Below, piece by piece: positions 24,411 through 36,188 of a stretch of 64,000 nt of DNA. Every line of letters starts with the position of its first letter. Position 1 is the first letter of the stretch. Location: NCBI GenBank assembly GCA_036345935.2, contig JADWOT020001241.1, forward strand, positions 62,001 through 126,000, in the 5' to 3' direction. A program made the position numbers and the translations under genes. Below the pieces are notes generated by a model. It was not told the DNA's origin and did not search any database. It saw only the letters and a program-made list of their open reading frames with translations. The stretch comes from Taenia hydatigena (Eukaryota > Platyhelminthes > Cestoda > Cyclophyllidea > Taeniidae).

Positions 24411-27400
24411 CTGTGACACCCGTAGCAGTGTCAGTTGTTTATTTGTGCTGCTAAAACATCTGCAGATCATCCGTCATAAGGAAAGGCAAATTAATTATTT
24501 GGACGAATGTGGCCCATATTTCCAATATTTGCACTCCACAACATTCTAAGATGGGAATGTTGAATAAATACAAAAGTAGTTAACAAAGTTAAGAAGATAG
24601 AGCATTAATTTAGCAAAGAGTACTGTATTTTGGCTCTACGGAGCCAAAATGGCTCGCGTAATCAGAAGCAGAGTAAAACAAGTGGCCAAAGTACTGCGGT
24701 TCAGCAGAAGAAGGTGCCTTTGAGTCTGCCCTGAAAAACGAATCACAAGTAAATCAAGCAGCATCTACCTATTGTATAGGTTCACTTTTATGCTCAACTG
24801 CTGCCCTGTATCACGCCAACGAATTGCATCACTTTCAGGGTGAGCACACGGATTTTAATGCAGAAACTCAAATCAGGTTTAATCATTCCGAAATAACCGA
24901 GCGTAAATTAGAGAGAGGTAAAAAGTCAGGTTATGTTTTCAAAGATGTAAAAAGTCATAATGAATCCGCAAAGCGTCATTTGAATAGTATTTGGCACTGA
25001 ACATGCTTTTGCAGCGCATTGACGCGCCTGTTGGTGATGTCGATAAGGTAGAAAATATCCAGTGGTAAACAGACTAATTGCATGAGTGCATTCGCATTAT
25101 GATTAAGTGCGCTTCAACTCAGATATTGTTGCTCATTAGGTGGTAGTAGTAGGATGCATGTGATTAATTTGCCAAGGAAGGATCCGAAGCTGATGCACCA
25201 TTGATTTGCATTTTCGGTCAAAGCAAGCCGCCCCATACCGAGGCACGCAGGCGATCATTAACTTTATTATCACCCTCACAGCACACAACAAAGCCTCTCT
25301 CATATGCGCTGATATTGTAGGTTTGGATTTTGTTTATTGATTACTCAATTAATACCCGCACCCAATTCAACCGATTGGATGATATGGATCCGCCTCTTCA
25401 CTCCTCGGCCCTTCATACTACCACTCGCTGGCAGTTGATCACTTATTCATTTCCTTGCTTGACAAGCTCACTTGTTGTTAGTCTTTTCACCAATTCATCC
25501 TTACTGTCTCGTAGCCACTCACACCAATTTGTTTACAATAGTATCTCGGATACGTACAAGCGTATACATGGTTTTCTGGTCAAAGTCGGTCTAAATTTAT
25601 TCACTCATCCCCTCACCCTTATCTTATTGGGCTCTTTTCAATATCTGATCCTTCTACGCAACCATGCCTTATCCACCTATTTGTACTTAAAGCACTCAGC
25701 CCAAGTTCATCAACTTGTATCTTCGTTCAATTCACTTTCTCTAGTCCGACTATCGATTGGGTGTCCCTTCACTCAGAAGTTACCTCCTCTTCCGTCCTCG
25801 CCTTTGCAGTCACATGATGAAAATCAACCCATCAACCCATTGATAATAGCGCACAATTCATTGTGTATTTTTTGTGCCGCATTCCTTCCTGGACATTATA
25901 AATCTCTGCATTTTAACCTCAATTTCTCGTTGATTTAGTAGAAACTCGACTTTACGGATAGCACTGGCCAGCTTAAAAAGCAGCACTAAATGTAAAATTC
26001 GCGTCTAATTTTGAGCGCATGGCTACCGGTTTTACTTGCTTCTGTGTATATATTCCTCAAGGATAAGATAACACTGCTTGCTTAGTTGTTTACATGTTAT
26101 TAGAACGCAGAGGAGCAGTATTCGCGTGCTTGGTTAAACTTGGGGTTACGCAGACGTGTGGTTACATTTCACTAGGAACGCTTGCCCTTTTATGACGTTC
26201 TTCAAATTATGTTGTCTTTTGTGAATTTAGTTTTTAATGTAAAGGATGAGATTGCGTTTAATAAAATTAATCCATCCCCTTCTACTTCCTTGCTCTCAAA
26301 TACTCAGTCTCTTCCAATAATTTCTCATATGCAACGGAAGAGCGAAGATTGTGTGCGATGGATATTAACTTAGTGCTCCACAGTGGCCCGGTTACTAACG
26401 ATGATAACCTCTGATTTGGTAATGAAAATTTGATGCCAAGAGTAAGGGTGTAAAGGGAATGCGTAATGTTGAATAGCATGAATCCACATTATCCATGAAT
26501 GTCCGCGCTAGATTTTGGATTGTGTCCGCAATGCAACCGATTTACTTAGTGCACAAATGTGCGCCTCAGCTGAAGTCAAAATGTTCAGGAGTGTCATCTT
26601 CATTGCCGATTCGCCAAATCATTGCTTGTCTCGAGACCCTTTATTTGCACTTTTATCCAGTTGTCGTCGACTTAGTCATTTTTCTGTTTGCCGTTGCAGA
26701 AGTTCGCTGGTGAACCAAATGTTGACTTTCGTTTGTTGTTATTCCATGGTGCCTGTTCCATTGATCCTATTTGTAAGACATGTTACAGGCTGTTTCTTAT
26801 AAACGTTGACATTCCAATATTTGTAATTTGTTATCAATTTAACGTACCTTTTTGGCTAAAGCTCAGCATTTTATCAAATTCCTTTACTATCCTGATTCTT
26901 AAGAACTATTAGGGGATGCATCAAGAAATATACCATGATGATTTTGTGGGTGGTTTCGGTAACTAATCAGTGCCTTCGAGTGCTGTGGCTGCAACAAATC
27001 AAGACTGCACAATTATTCCTTCATTCGAGAAAAATTCTTGGCTAAAATGAACTCGAACAGTTAAATTCTGTGATTTAGCCTCCAGAGCATCTATAAAGTG
27101 AGTCTCTGAGTAATGATGGTTCGAGGAATCTTTGTTTATTGCACCTACATTTAAATGTGGTGAGAAAGAGAGTAAACATGCTTTGAAGTGAATACATGTA
27201 TCAAATAGCAGTTGACTGTATCCTTTAAGGTCACTTTTTCCAAGTTATGCAACAAGTGGTTTGTACAAATTGCAACACTACGGAATGCTGTTAGGGAGAG
27301 GTAGCAAATCTGATGGTGTCATCAGCAGTTTGGCGCAAGCTACGTCATCATGCGCCGGTAAGGTGTGAGACTATTTATTGATCTTGCCATGCACAGCACT

Positions 27401-28826
27401 GTCCCCCGTACCATGAATGCTGCTTATAAATAACAAGAGGTTTACGTGAATGTTCGAATGAACGGTAAAGATAGTCCAACGGACGGTAGAACGGTTAATG
27501 GGTATAAATCATAGGTGAACGTTACAAGGTAAAATAAAATCGCCTAGAAAGTAGTCTTTATTAAAACCGGGCCTTGAATAAGCTTAGAAAAGAACGGACG
27601 ATTTAAAAGTAGGCTGGTTTTATTACGTTTGTAAGGAGGTAGAAGTGTCTGATGACATGGAAGGAAGAGAGCCATTAAAATAGTACTATGGGAAACTTAC
27701 TAGTGATTAGCACAAAATAGCGTGCTTTAATTTTACCTAAGATTTAAATATGTGACTGTGTTAAATGTGGCATAATGCAGCACACTCTGCAATTAGATGG
27801 AGGTTTGGACAAATAGGACGGAGGTAAGCAAAGGAAAAGAGTGCATAGAGCATTGAGAGCATTCCAAGTCATTGCTCTCTTGGTGTCCACAGTCAGCACC
27901 TCAAAAAATAATCTATTTTAAGCCTGACCTCGTATTTACTGAAAAACAAGCAGACTAAACAAAAGTTTTTAGTAAATGTCCTATTTTGTGTGATTCAACT
28001 TAGTCCGCAAATATTTTAGACGCAGTAACAAATTTCCAAAGTATTTACATTTACATGCGCCAAAATTAAAGGCTTGCATTGAATTATTGGCTGACGGGAG
28101 AAGGGCCATCTCGACTACGTTGAAGAGTAGGAACTGAGTAAGATCATATTAATGCGTACAGAAATGAAAAGGGGTGCTAGCTAAAGGAAGGAAAAATTGT
28201 TATATTAACGGAAAAACTGCACAGATGTGAAATGATACCCCGTTGTCACTAAAAGCATTACACACCTATTTATGCATTAATCCATTTGCCCACTTACGCA
28301 CTCGTTCGGCTTGTTTGCGAAGATGACTCCATGGTTTAAAATCCAAGTACGAATCAAACAAGCTATTTAATAATTCAATGCTACTATGGTGCTCCTGTTT
28401 CACTCGGATGCGTGCTTAACAGCCTTGTTAAAATAAAGGAATTTTAATAATCTTCTGTTTGTGAGGAGCGGTTGTTTCTTTAATGCTAAGTAAATAAGGC
28501 ACGAAGGTGATTGGGACTGCATCAGTAATTGAACGCGCTACTACTGCTTACCTTCTTTCTGAGCAGACAATGCTAAAGAGATAATCAGACATTTTTGTGT
28601 GTAGGACGATATAAACGTATGTTATGCAAATGTGGAAATGATTTACTCACGATAACAATCCATGATACATAGGTATCTATGAAATATAAATAAGAACAGA
28701 TTTTTAATCACTTGGTCGCCGTCGGAAGTGTAGATATCTGCATACTGCAGAGCTTAGAAGAGCTTTGCGCATTAGGACAAATCAATATTGCAATGAATGA
28801 GGTATGCATGGATTAATAATTAAATG
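24411..28826. other. no supportable gene; long pyrimidine-rich ORF inside
   Basis: A 202-codon plus-strand frame occupies 25330-25938. It is rich in Ser, Leu, His and Thr, has no recognised domain, and lies where the plus strand is pyrimidine-rich, which by itself lowers stop-codon frequency. I do not call it a gene. A second open frame without a start codon ends near 25001 (plus). The rest shows nothing. Confidence 0.4.
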
Positions 28827-29229
28827 TTATGTAGGTGCAATCGATGAGGCATAAAATGAAAGCAGTGTTGTAAAATAAATAAAGTCTCCAGGTACATCAA
28901 GCCGCGAGCTAGCATGATCAAAACTAGTAAATTTATCTTGCACGTAGAAGTTGGGGGGCTTTAGCATGGATGGCTTAGAGTAGATGGAAAGAAAGTTGGA
29001 TGCGCTGACATGCGGTGTGGGATATGAGAAGGAAGATGGAGGCAATGCTGGTGTTGAAGGACGGATGTTGCTCAGAATATTAGGCGATTGTGCCTTGAGT
29101 GCATATGATGAGACGGTAGCGTTTGAGGCGCAAATCGAAGTGGGCCTTGAATGGAGTGCATTACGCTGGGTGCTTTTCGAGTTGTGATCCACGCGTCCAC
29201 ATCTGATTCTACCTGCTCCTGATCTTAGT
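28827..29229 (-). CDS. Ser/Pro-rich terminal exon, unknown protein
   Basis: This is an open frame of about 134 codons ending in TAA at its low end. A strong acceptor precedes it: pyrimidine-rich CCTCTTTATTTTGC then ATTCTAG at 29230-29231, entering with one leftover base, so the first codons read LRSGAGRIRCGRVDHNSK. The protein is hydrophilic and rich in Ser, Pro, Asn and Thr, with STPALPPSSF and KPPNFY, which looks like a disordered C-terminal tail. No domain is recognised and no upstream exon was found. The stop is not followed closely by AATAAA. It could be the last exon of an unseen minus-strand gene, or a chance frame helped by low purine content. Confidence 0.35.
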
Positions 29230-32200
29230 CTAGAATATGCAAAATAAAGAGGACTCGGAAACGACTATCACATATAGGGCGGTTCGGTCAAAAATCACGA
29301 CACCTAACCAATAAATCATAAGTTTTATTCAGATGCATTTGAGTCATTTGACATGTTTACGCTGCTTTCGTGATTTCTGGCCACTGTTGCATAAACTTAG
29401 CGACATCTTGGCATAGAACAGAGCATTACTACTTCTCCTTAGTCTATTCAAAAACACAGGCCTTGTCCTCACGGCATATTGGTTTCTCAACATTGCCCTT
29501 ATCCCCTCCAAAATGATGACAAACCAAAGCTTTAGTCGAATCATGTAAATCATCAATCTGCACTGCCAAACTAGCTTTGGCCTTCTTTACAGCTCTACTG
29601 GTCTCATTATTAAGACCAAATGCTTCCCAAAGAACCGGATCGTAGTATGCATCTTGTTGATTCTTTTATCAATCCCATGGTTCTATGTTTCACCGGATCT
29701 TACTCAAAGTCGATTAGAAAACTCGACATTTGAGCAGCTACACTACATCTCCGCTGAGTCAGATTCGTCCAAGGTAACCCAAAAGACTTCATGCAAAAAA
29801 ATAATCCCTAATCAGGTTGATCCATTCCCCTCCCAAAACTGACTTTTCATTCGTGTTAGCACCATTACTTGATATATTTCAGCACCGCCAAATAAGTTCG
29901 CATGCATTCAATCTAAATGAATCATTTCAAACCACTTCCATTCACGTGACTTTTTTATGAATTATGCAGTAATGCTTGCTTATCTACATAATCTATGCGC
30001 AAAATTATCTGAGTTGATGAAAGCATTACGCAAGATGCAATTTTAGGCAAAAGATGCTGTTCACAAATATTGGATTTCCAATCCCATGCGAATTGAATAC
30101 CATTGTCTATCTAATGCTTCAGCTACTCTCCATCTCTTGAAGCTAGTCGACACCTTCCTTTTTCTGTGAGAAAAGTTTATTTTAATATCAAAATCCGCTT
30201 TTTTTGCAATGTGACCCAACCAAATCAGCTTTTTTCCAAACGAATGGTGTTGAGAAGTTGCGGAGTAAGTTGTTAAGACAAAATCATTAATCTTTAAGCT
30301 AACAGACTTTAGACGACATCAGTCGGCGTTAAAAAACAATCGTTATTCCATTTTTACTAAGATGCCTTGTGGTAGGTACAAGACCATCAGGACTGCAACC
30401 ACTTTGATTTTAATTTTTGTGCGCAATAATTGCCTGCAGCTACTGATGCTGTGAGTACTGCCAAGGCGTTTATGTGAATTTAATGAAACTGTCCGTAAAA
30501 TCATTCAGATTGAAATACACTATCCCGTTCACTAAAATGGTGCAGCTGGTAACGTATTTTGTCGGTAGTTATGTTAGCTGATTTATGCGCTGACTGCGTC
30601 AATTCTACACCAAGGGTAAAATGCGTCGTTAATCTTCTCTCGTCTGCGTGAAAAGAAGGCGAATAGAGCTAAAGTTCTGATCGCTTACATTTAGACACAG
30701 GGTCCCTCACTTGCTTGCATGCACTTTTATAATGTATAAGCTAATAATGGCATCTCCACTAATCGTTATTTTAGGTGAAGTTCTGGCTTCTACAACTAAA
30801 GCATTTAGCGTTGCAGTGCATAAAATTTGGCGCCGCAGTGGTAGCATCAAGCAAATAAACAAACAAATAGACAATGTTAGTTTGAAAAAGGATATACCTT
30901 TGGTGCTAGAATTTTAAGAAAAACGTTGGTGTTAGAAGTGCAAGTCATACATAACCAGTGCGAACTTAGTCATACCAGCACTAACTAAAGTTTGCAGCAA
31001 AAGCGACCATAGCACATGGTTTCCAAGGACGAAATAGCCTTTGCAACGGCCGTCGGGCCAGCGTCTCACAGCACTGGTCAACGTTGGAGTTAGAAGAGAC
31101 TCCTGCATCAATCGGTGCTGAGAATACTTCAAGTGGAAGAGCAAGGAGAACAATCGTGTGGACATAAGTAGATGTTGAATTCCATGGTTTTCTTCCAGTC
31201 TCCAACGTTAATTCCGCATTGAAGTGGGATGCTCCGCCAACGCAGCCACCTGTGCAGACGGTTTTTACAATTCCTCCTCCTTCCTTCTTCCGCCCTTGCT
31301 ATTGGAAGTCGGGATGGTTCTAGATATCTTTACTATGTGCTGGGGGCTGATATAGAGTAATCACGTTGGATAGTCCAGGACGAAGATATGTTGGCCTTTG
31401 GATTGCTACCACGTTGCTCTGCGACCGCCTCTGGCTCTCAAAGCACATATAAAGAACGTAGGCATTACAGTCTTTTTATTGCACAGAGGCATTTGCTGGT
31501 CTTGAAGGTTTAAATTGCCTCGATATAAATTATACCATAAAGTGAGGCTTCACGCTTTTTCATCTATATCTGTTGCTTTATTATTGAGGCGATAATGCTT
31601 TCCAAATCGATCATCTTACAACCTGAAAGTCGTCGAACTATTCCGGGTCAACATGAGGCACCATTTGACGGGGTTCTTTATTCCCCAAATAGACTTCCAG
31701 AGAACTGATGAGATCAAAAACTCAAAGTTTTAGTCATTTTACTAGTTTAAACCGGAAAATCGTTTATTTGATGAGGCGTTTTGGGACTTCCCTCGACCTT
31801 TGTCAATAAAGGGTTTGCATCCCAGAAGCTAATGTGCAGTGAGTAGTCAGGTATCACCAAGTGTACTTTGGATCTTGAAGCACCACTTTCTTAATAATCC
31901 CTCTGCATTCTTAGTCTGAGTACACGTATGGTTATGCTGGTCATTCCGTCAGTCCCTATGAGGACATTTCAAGTGTGTGCTTCAAAGAGTGGTGGTAAAT
32001 TAAGATTGTGTTTATGATATTAATGATTTCAGCTGCTATTCATCTAGCATTCTACTTTTTCTAAAAGATAATTGGCTGATGGGCAGAATGATAAGCACTT
32101 CAACACAGGTAAAACACTTAGCCATCCTCAACCCAATTTAGCAATCGCTGGTTAGCATAAAAATGCTCGTAATATGCAAAAGCATGTTCATGGTAATGAT

Positions 32201-32451
32201 TCCAATTTTTTCTAATTATTGGTTCAGTTGTATTGTTTGTTTTTAATTACAAAGTCGCGCAAGCTTTGCTGTTCATTACAGCTTTAGGTCCAGCAGTGTC
32301 TGATTTTAAAAGAAGTTGCCAAAGCGTATTCTTGGGTAGACATGCAATTGCTGCGTTTTGCAAATTTGCCCACCACATACCCATCACCTTTTCACACAGA
32401 GGTCATGCAAAATGCGCGCATCGTATATGGCAATAGAGACACGGAAAGAAA
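29230..32451. other. no supportable gene
   Basis: AT-rich stretch. At 30932-31205 (minus) two overlapping frames are open, one with a hydrophobic run followed by a Cys pair, but there is no clear start, splice site or peptide-processing pattern. Nothing is called. Confidence 0.45.
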
Positions 32452-32522
32452 GTCCAGATAGAGATTAGGACCCTCAGCCCTTGAATAAACTTTCCGGTAC
32501 TCTACCACTGGGCCACCTCGAA
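32452..32522 (-). pseudogene. decayed tRNA or tRNA-derived SINE head
   Basis: The minus strand folds on tRNA numbering. An A-box TGGCCCAGTGG starts at position 8, the D stem pairs three of four, and a T-arm GAGGGTCCTAATCTC keeps G53-C61, C56 and A58 at exactly the right spacing. Five of seven acceptor-stem pairs survive. The anticodon stem is weak, the expected U33 is A, and the B-box has drifted (GGTCCTAATC against GGTTCGANTC). It is therefore a pseudogene or the head of an old SINE rather than a working tRNA. Sequence past the 3' end (TGGACTTTCTTTCC) might be SINE body. Confidence 0.5.
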
Positions 32523-34233
32523 GAGCTACACGAGTCATAGCATTCACAACCAAACACCAATACACTTCACACTATCCCATTCAACCCAACTTCTCATTAG
32601 GGTTCTTTCACATGCCTCCTAGTTCATCAAGTTAGTCGTCATCCCCTTCAGCTACTTCCTCCTTTAGCCGACGCATTACTTTTCCCACCTTGCTGATGGG
32701 CTGCTGACACGGCTACCACCGTCGCTGCAGACTGGAGACGCGTATCTTATAAATAGGTAAAATTTCGCATTAGTCTAGAAGCGCCTTTACTTCCGTAGTC
32801 ACGTTGTTAACTCCAACGACTGGATTATACATGATCCTGCCGAATCCACTCGCTTGGATTCGGTGTAAAGTGTGCATGTATGGAGAGGTGTGTAGGCTAA
32901 GTAATAGTGCTGGAGAAGGCGGTGGAGCGTAATGGCAAAGGATGGATGTAAAACTAAGTAAAACGCACAGGGGACTAGCGGTAAGGACACAAAGATATCA
33001 GCTAGGCGGGAAGAGCATCAAAACTCGTTTAGAGGAAATGCAGAAAAGACTGAGATTAGCTAGCGTTAGGTGAAGGAATGTCGCTGTAGATAAAATAAAT
33101 AAATTTCACGTGACCGAGAACCTCCTACACACACAGGAAGAAATCCAGTTGTTGTAAAATCCATTGTGCGTATGCCGCCGCAACTAGGGTAATATAAGGG
33201 GAGAAATGACGCTCTAGTTAGGTTTTCAATGTGCATGTAAATGCAAATGGCGTAAGTAATTTTACGATTAGGCGTATGTGACTGTGCTTAGTTTATATTT
33301 AGGAGAGAATGGCCGTGTTAATGCCTCCTCGTTGTTCCCTTCTATCGTTTTTAACCTTTCTGTGGTAAAGAATACCCTAATTGCATGGCTCTGTCATATG
33401 CTAATTTGTTGTCAGTACTTCCTTTCCCCCAAGGAGATTAAATATTCAAAATACACTGTTCAAGGGCCTGCCCGAGAGTAGAGCGGGTTCGAAGTTGGGC
33501 TCGCTAATGAGGTTGTTTTGTTTGAGTTTATTTCTTCGCCGTTTGCCTTACACTTTTCCCTAATGAGTTAACATTTACAGAGTTGCAGTAGCCTAAGACT
33601 GCCGCTCATAGTTCTCCTTCCCATCGTTTCAGACTTCCTACTCCGGTCCGTTTTAGGATTGACATTATCTGATTCTATGCACATTTGCAACTATTTTGCA
33701 TGGATATTCGTCTTCATGGGCAAAGCTTTGCTTTGAAACATAAAACGAACAACAATTTGTTAGCATGGCAAAGAACAAGCTTTGCTTAGTTAAGGTGCGA
33801 TTACCCGATAATTAAGCGTCCATTTAAGAGGACGCAGAAATGTTGGATCCTACCCAGCCGAAAGCCGGGGAGAGACTACAGATGACCCTATATAGTTTAT
33901 CAAATACAAATACTTAATTAGTCGTTTTCACGGACACATTTAGGCGTAATCGTGACAGCCTCTTCATCTGTGAAGAGGCAAGACAAATTGGCGGCGTGTG
34001 TAAAAAGCGAAAGTGATTAATTGACCAACTATTTTGGTAGAGGGTTATTTTTGTCACTGCGTGCATATATATGCAGATGGATTAGTCCATTACATTCCAG
34101 AAGACAAGAGGTATGAATTGTAACGGAAGTTGGAGGAGGGCAGCAAAAAGGGCAAATAAGAAATGCGAAGCCTCAGCTATTTAGGCTGTAGAGAAAGAAA
34201 TGAACAATTTAAATGAATAAAATAAACTTAATG
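32523..34233. other. no supportable gene
   Basis: No open frame with domains or convincing splice sites was seen between the tRNA-like remnant and the HSP70 pseudogene. Confidence 0.5.
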
Positions 34234-35066
34234 CCAATGGTCTGGGCTACCTCAAAACGCCGAGCTAAATTGCATTCACAGACAAAGAACACTTTATCGG
34301 TGATGTCACAAGGAACCGGGCGAAACCGAACCCCACGAAAATGGTGTATGGTGTAAAGCGTCTGATCGAACTTTGCTTTAGTGATGAGGCAGTGCAAAGT
34401 GATATGAAGCACTGACGAAGTCAAAGAATGAAGTGAAATGCTACGGTAAGGCAAAACAATTCAGTGCGGGTTAGATCATATCCATGGCACCGCTGGAGGT
34501 AGAGAAGATCATAGAGGCTTACTTGGGCGAAGTGACGAAAGCTGTGCTCACTATATTGGCGTATTTTAACAGCAGTCAACGTCAGGCACTGATTAACGCA
34601 GACAAAGTAGCGAGTTTTAATGTGCTTTCTGTCATTAGTGGGCTCACGTCAGCAGCTCCTTCCTACGGTTTGGGCAAGAGGACCGGTATGCAATGCGATG
34701 TGCTCACCTTTGATTTGGGTGGTGGTACCTTTGATGTTTCCATGTGAGGAAAGAAAAAACTGGGGTAAAATCAGTTGGTGGTGACGCACCTGAGTAGTGT
34801 TGACTTTGATTCCTGGCTGCTGGATTACTGTGTGGAGGCATTCAAGCAAAAATATGCATGAATAGATTTGGCTCTCAAAACAAAAGTCAGGTGTCGCTTG
34901 GGAAAAGCACGTGAGAATTTAAAAAGATCGTTAGGTATGCTCAGGCGCACAAGCATCGATGTTGAGGACACAGATTTCTCTGTGTCAATGTCGCGGTTCC
35001 GTTTGGAACAACTGTGCTCTATTCTCTTAGATAGAATTTTGACTATGAGTTTATGTGCACAGAGAT
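34234..35066 (+). pseudogene. HSP70 pseudogene, N- and C-terminally truncated
   Basis: A decayed copy of cytosolic HSP70, the ATP-driven chaperone. In order on the plus strand: YLKTPS then IAFTDKEHFIGDV near 34243-34300; NPTKMVYGVKRLI and AVQSDMKH; AEAYLG-like EAYLGEVTKAV; AYFNSSQRQA near 34560; the phosphate-binding motif FDLGGGTFDVS near 34709-34741; then DFDSWLLDY and ARENLKRSL. It covers part of the nucleotide-binding domain only. Defects visible: the conserved Tyr of TPSY is a stop, there are frame changes near 34410 and 34480, a stop follows FDVSM, and another falls near 34861. The first 40 or so residues, the substrate-binding domain and any introns are missing. The lack of introns fits a retrocopy, though a decayed genomic duplicate is possible. 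No neighbours appear related. Confidence 0.93.
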
Positions 35067-35668
35067 AGCTTGCCAGCAATCTTATGAATTAGAAACCCTG
35101 TAAAAAGCGCATTCTTACAGCATACGGATACTCGTTTTTCCACCACAACCCTTTTCATGTATGCTTTGTAGCTAATATTTTACCATTAGTTCTGGGTAAC
35201 ACAAATATAATGCACTTTTAGGCGTGTTTTTGCCTTATCCTTTAGCAAATACGGTTACAACGATAGAATTTACATAATTAATGGCTATTCAGTAACACAG
35301 AAGTCTCTGATCACCGCTTATATTAATGCTATAATACAAAACTGAGTTTTACTTCAACGAACTAAAGTGATCGCAAGGATTTTGTTTTGACGTGATAATC
35401 ACATTAAGCACTCTTGCAGCATTTCAAACAATTTGTAAACGCCTAATGTCCAGCACCTGAGGACTTTGTAATATCACAGTTGAGGTATCACTTGAATTTT
35501 GCGAAAATATAAGGAGAGGAAAGCAAAACCACCAGCACCACACAATCTTGACGCTCCTCGAACAATTTCGCAAAAACAAAATAATAGGCAGCGAAGCGAG
35601 ATTATGTTTGCGGTCGCAATGTTGAGTATAAATTAGTAAAAACGTTTAGGCCAATAAGGCGTTAGGGG
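35067..35668. other. intergenic, nothing seen
   Basis: AT-rich gap between the HSP70 pseudogene and the 3' end of the charged exon. I see no further HSP70 similarity. Confidence 0.5.
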
Positions 35669-36188
35669 CTATTCCTTTGCAGGCGATGCAGTGTCTTTAT
35701 TGCGCTCATCTGTCACATTCTGCAACACCTCCGTCCGACGCCTTTTTTGAAGGCATCCTGATGCTTCTTCGCCTTCCCTCTGTTGAGAATGCGCCAGTTC
35801 TCTCATGCTTCTCTGCAAAGCCCTTCTTATTTCTGGCCTCACTAAGCCACATAAGGCAAGCAATTCATCCTTCTCGTCTAGGTCACCATTTATCTTCTCC
35901 AAGTCAGCTGACATCCTGCTGAACAGATTCTGTAAGCTGACCTCCTTAAATGCAATCACCGCTTCTTCCTTCCGGCTCTGCTTCAGTTTGTTTTGGTCCA
36001 CTTTAATCTGCAAAATCTCTTGTCTAGAAGAAGACACCCTGCCCGAAATGCTAGTTCCTCTCATTACATCCCGAGGAATTTCAAAAATCAAGCAAGGTTG
36101 AGGGGATTCTTTGAAAGATGTGGAAGCACATTGGACCTCTTCACACACATTCGTCTTTATATCTGCAGACTTCGACCTTCCGCGCTTC
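35669..36188 (-). CDS. charged, helix-rich terminal exon, unknown protein
   Basis: One of the longest stop-free frames in the window, about 172 codons from an acceptor GTGTTGGCACAG (exon begins 36188, one leftover base) to a TAA. It starts with a basic run, KRGRSKSADIKT, that could be a nuclear-localisation signal. The middle (about residues 60-150) is rich in Lys, Glu, Arg, Leu and Gln, includes NLFSRMSADLEKINGDLDEK, and would form helices, possibly a coiled coil. The tail has a second basic cluster, KRRRTE. I do not recognise the family. The opposite strand is also open in places, but the minus-strand composition is the more protein-like. A possible small upstream exon with a GTAAGT donor lies near 36229, but its phase does not join, so the start is unknown. 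It may be the last exon of a minus-strand gene that includes the exon at 38918-39021, though this is untested. Confidence 0.5.

Noticed and set aside
30932..31205. Possible secreted peptide precursor (hydrophobic run then Cys pair), minus strand
   Set aside because: The frame lacks a credible ATG and has no repeated dibasic or amidation sites.
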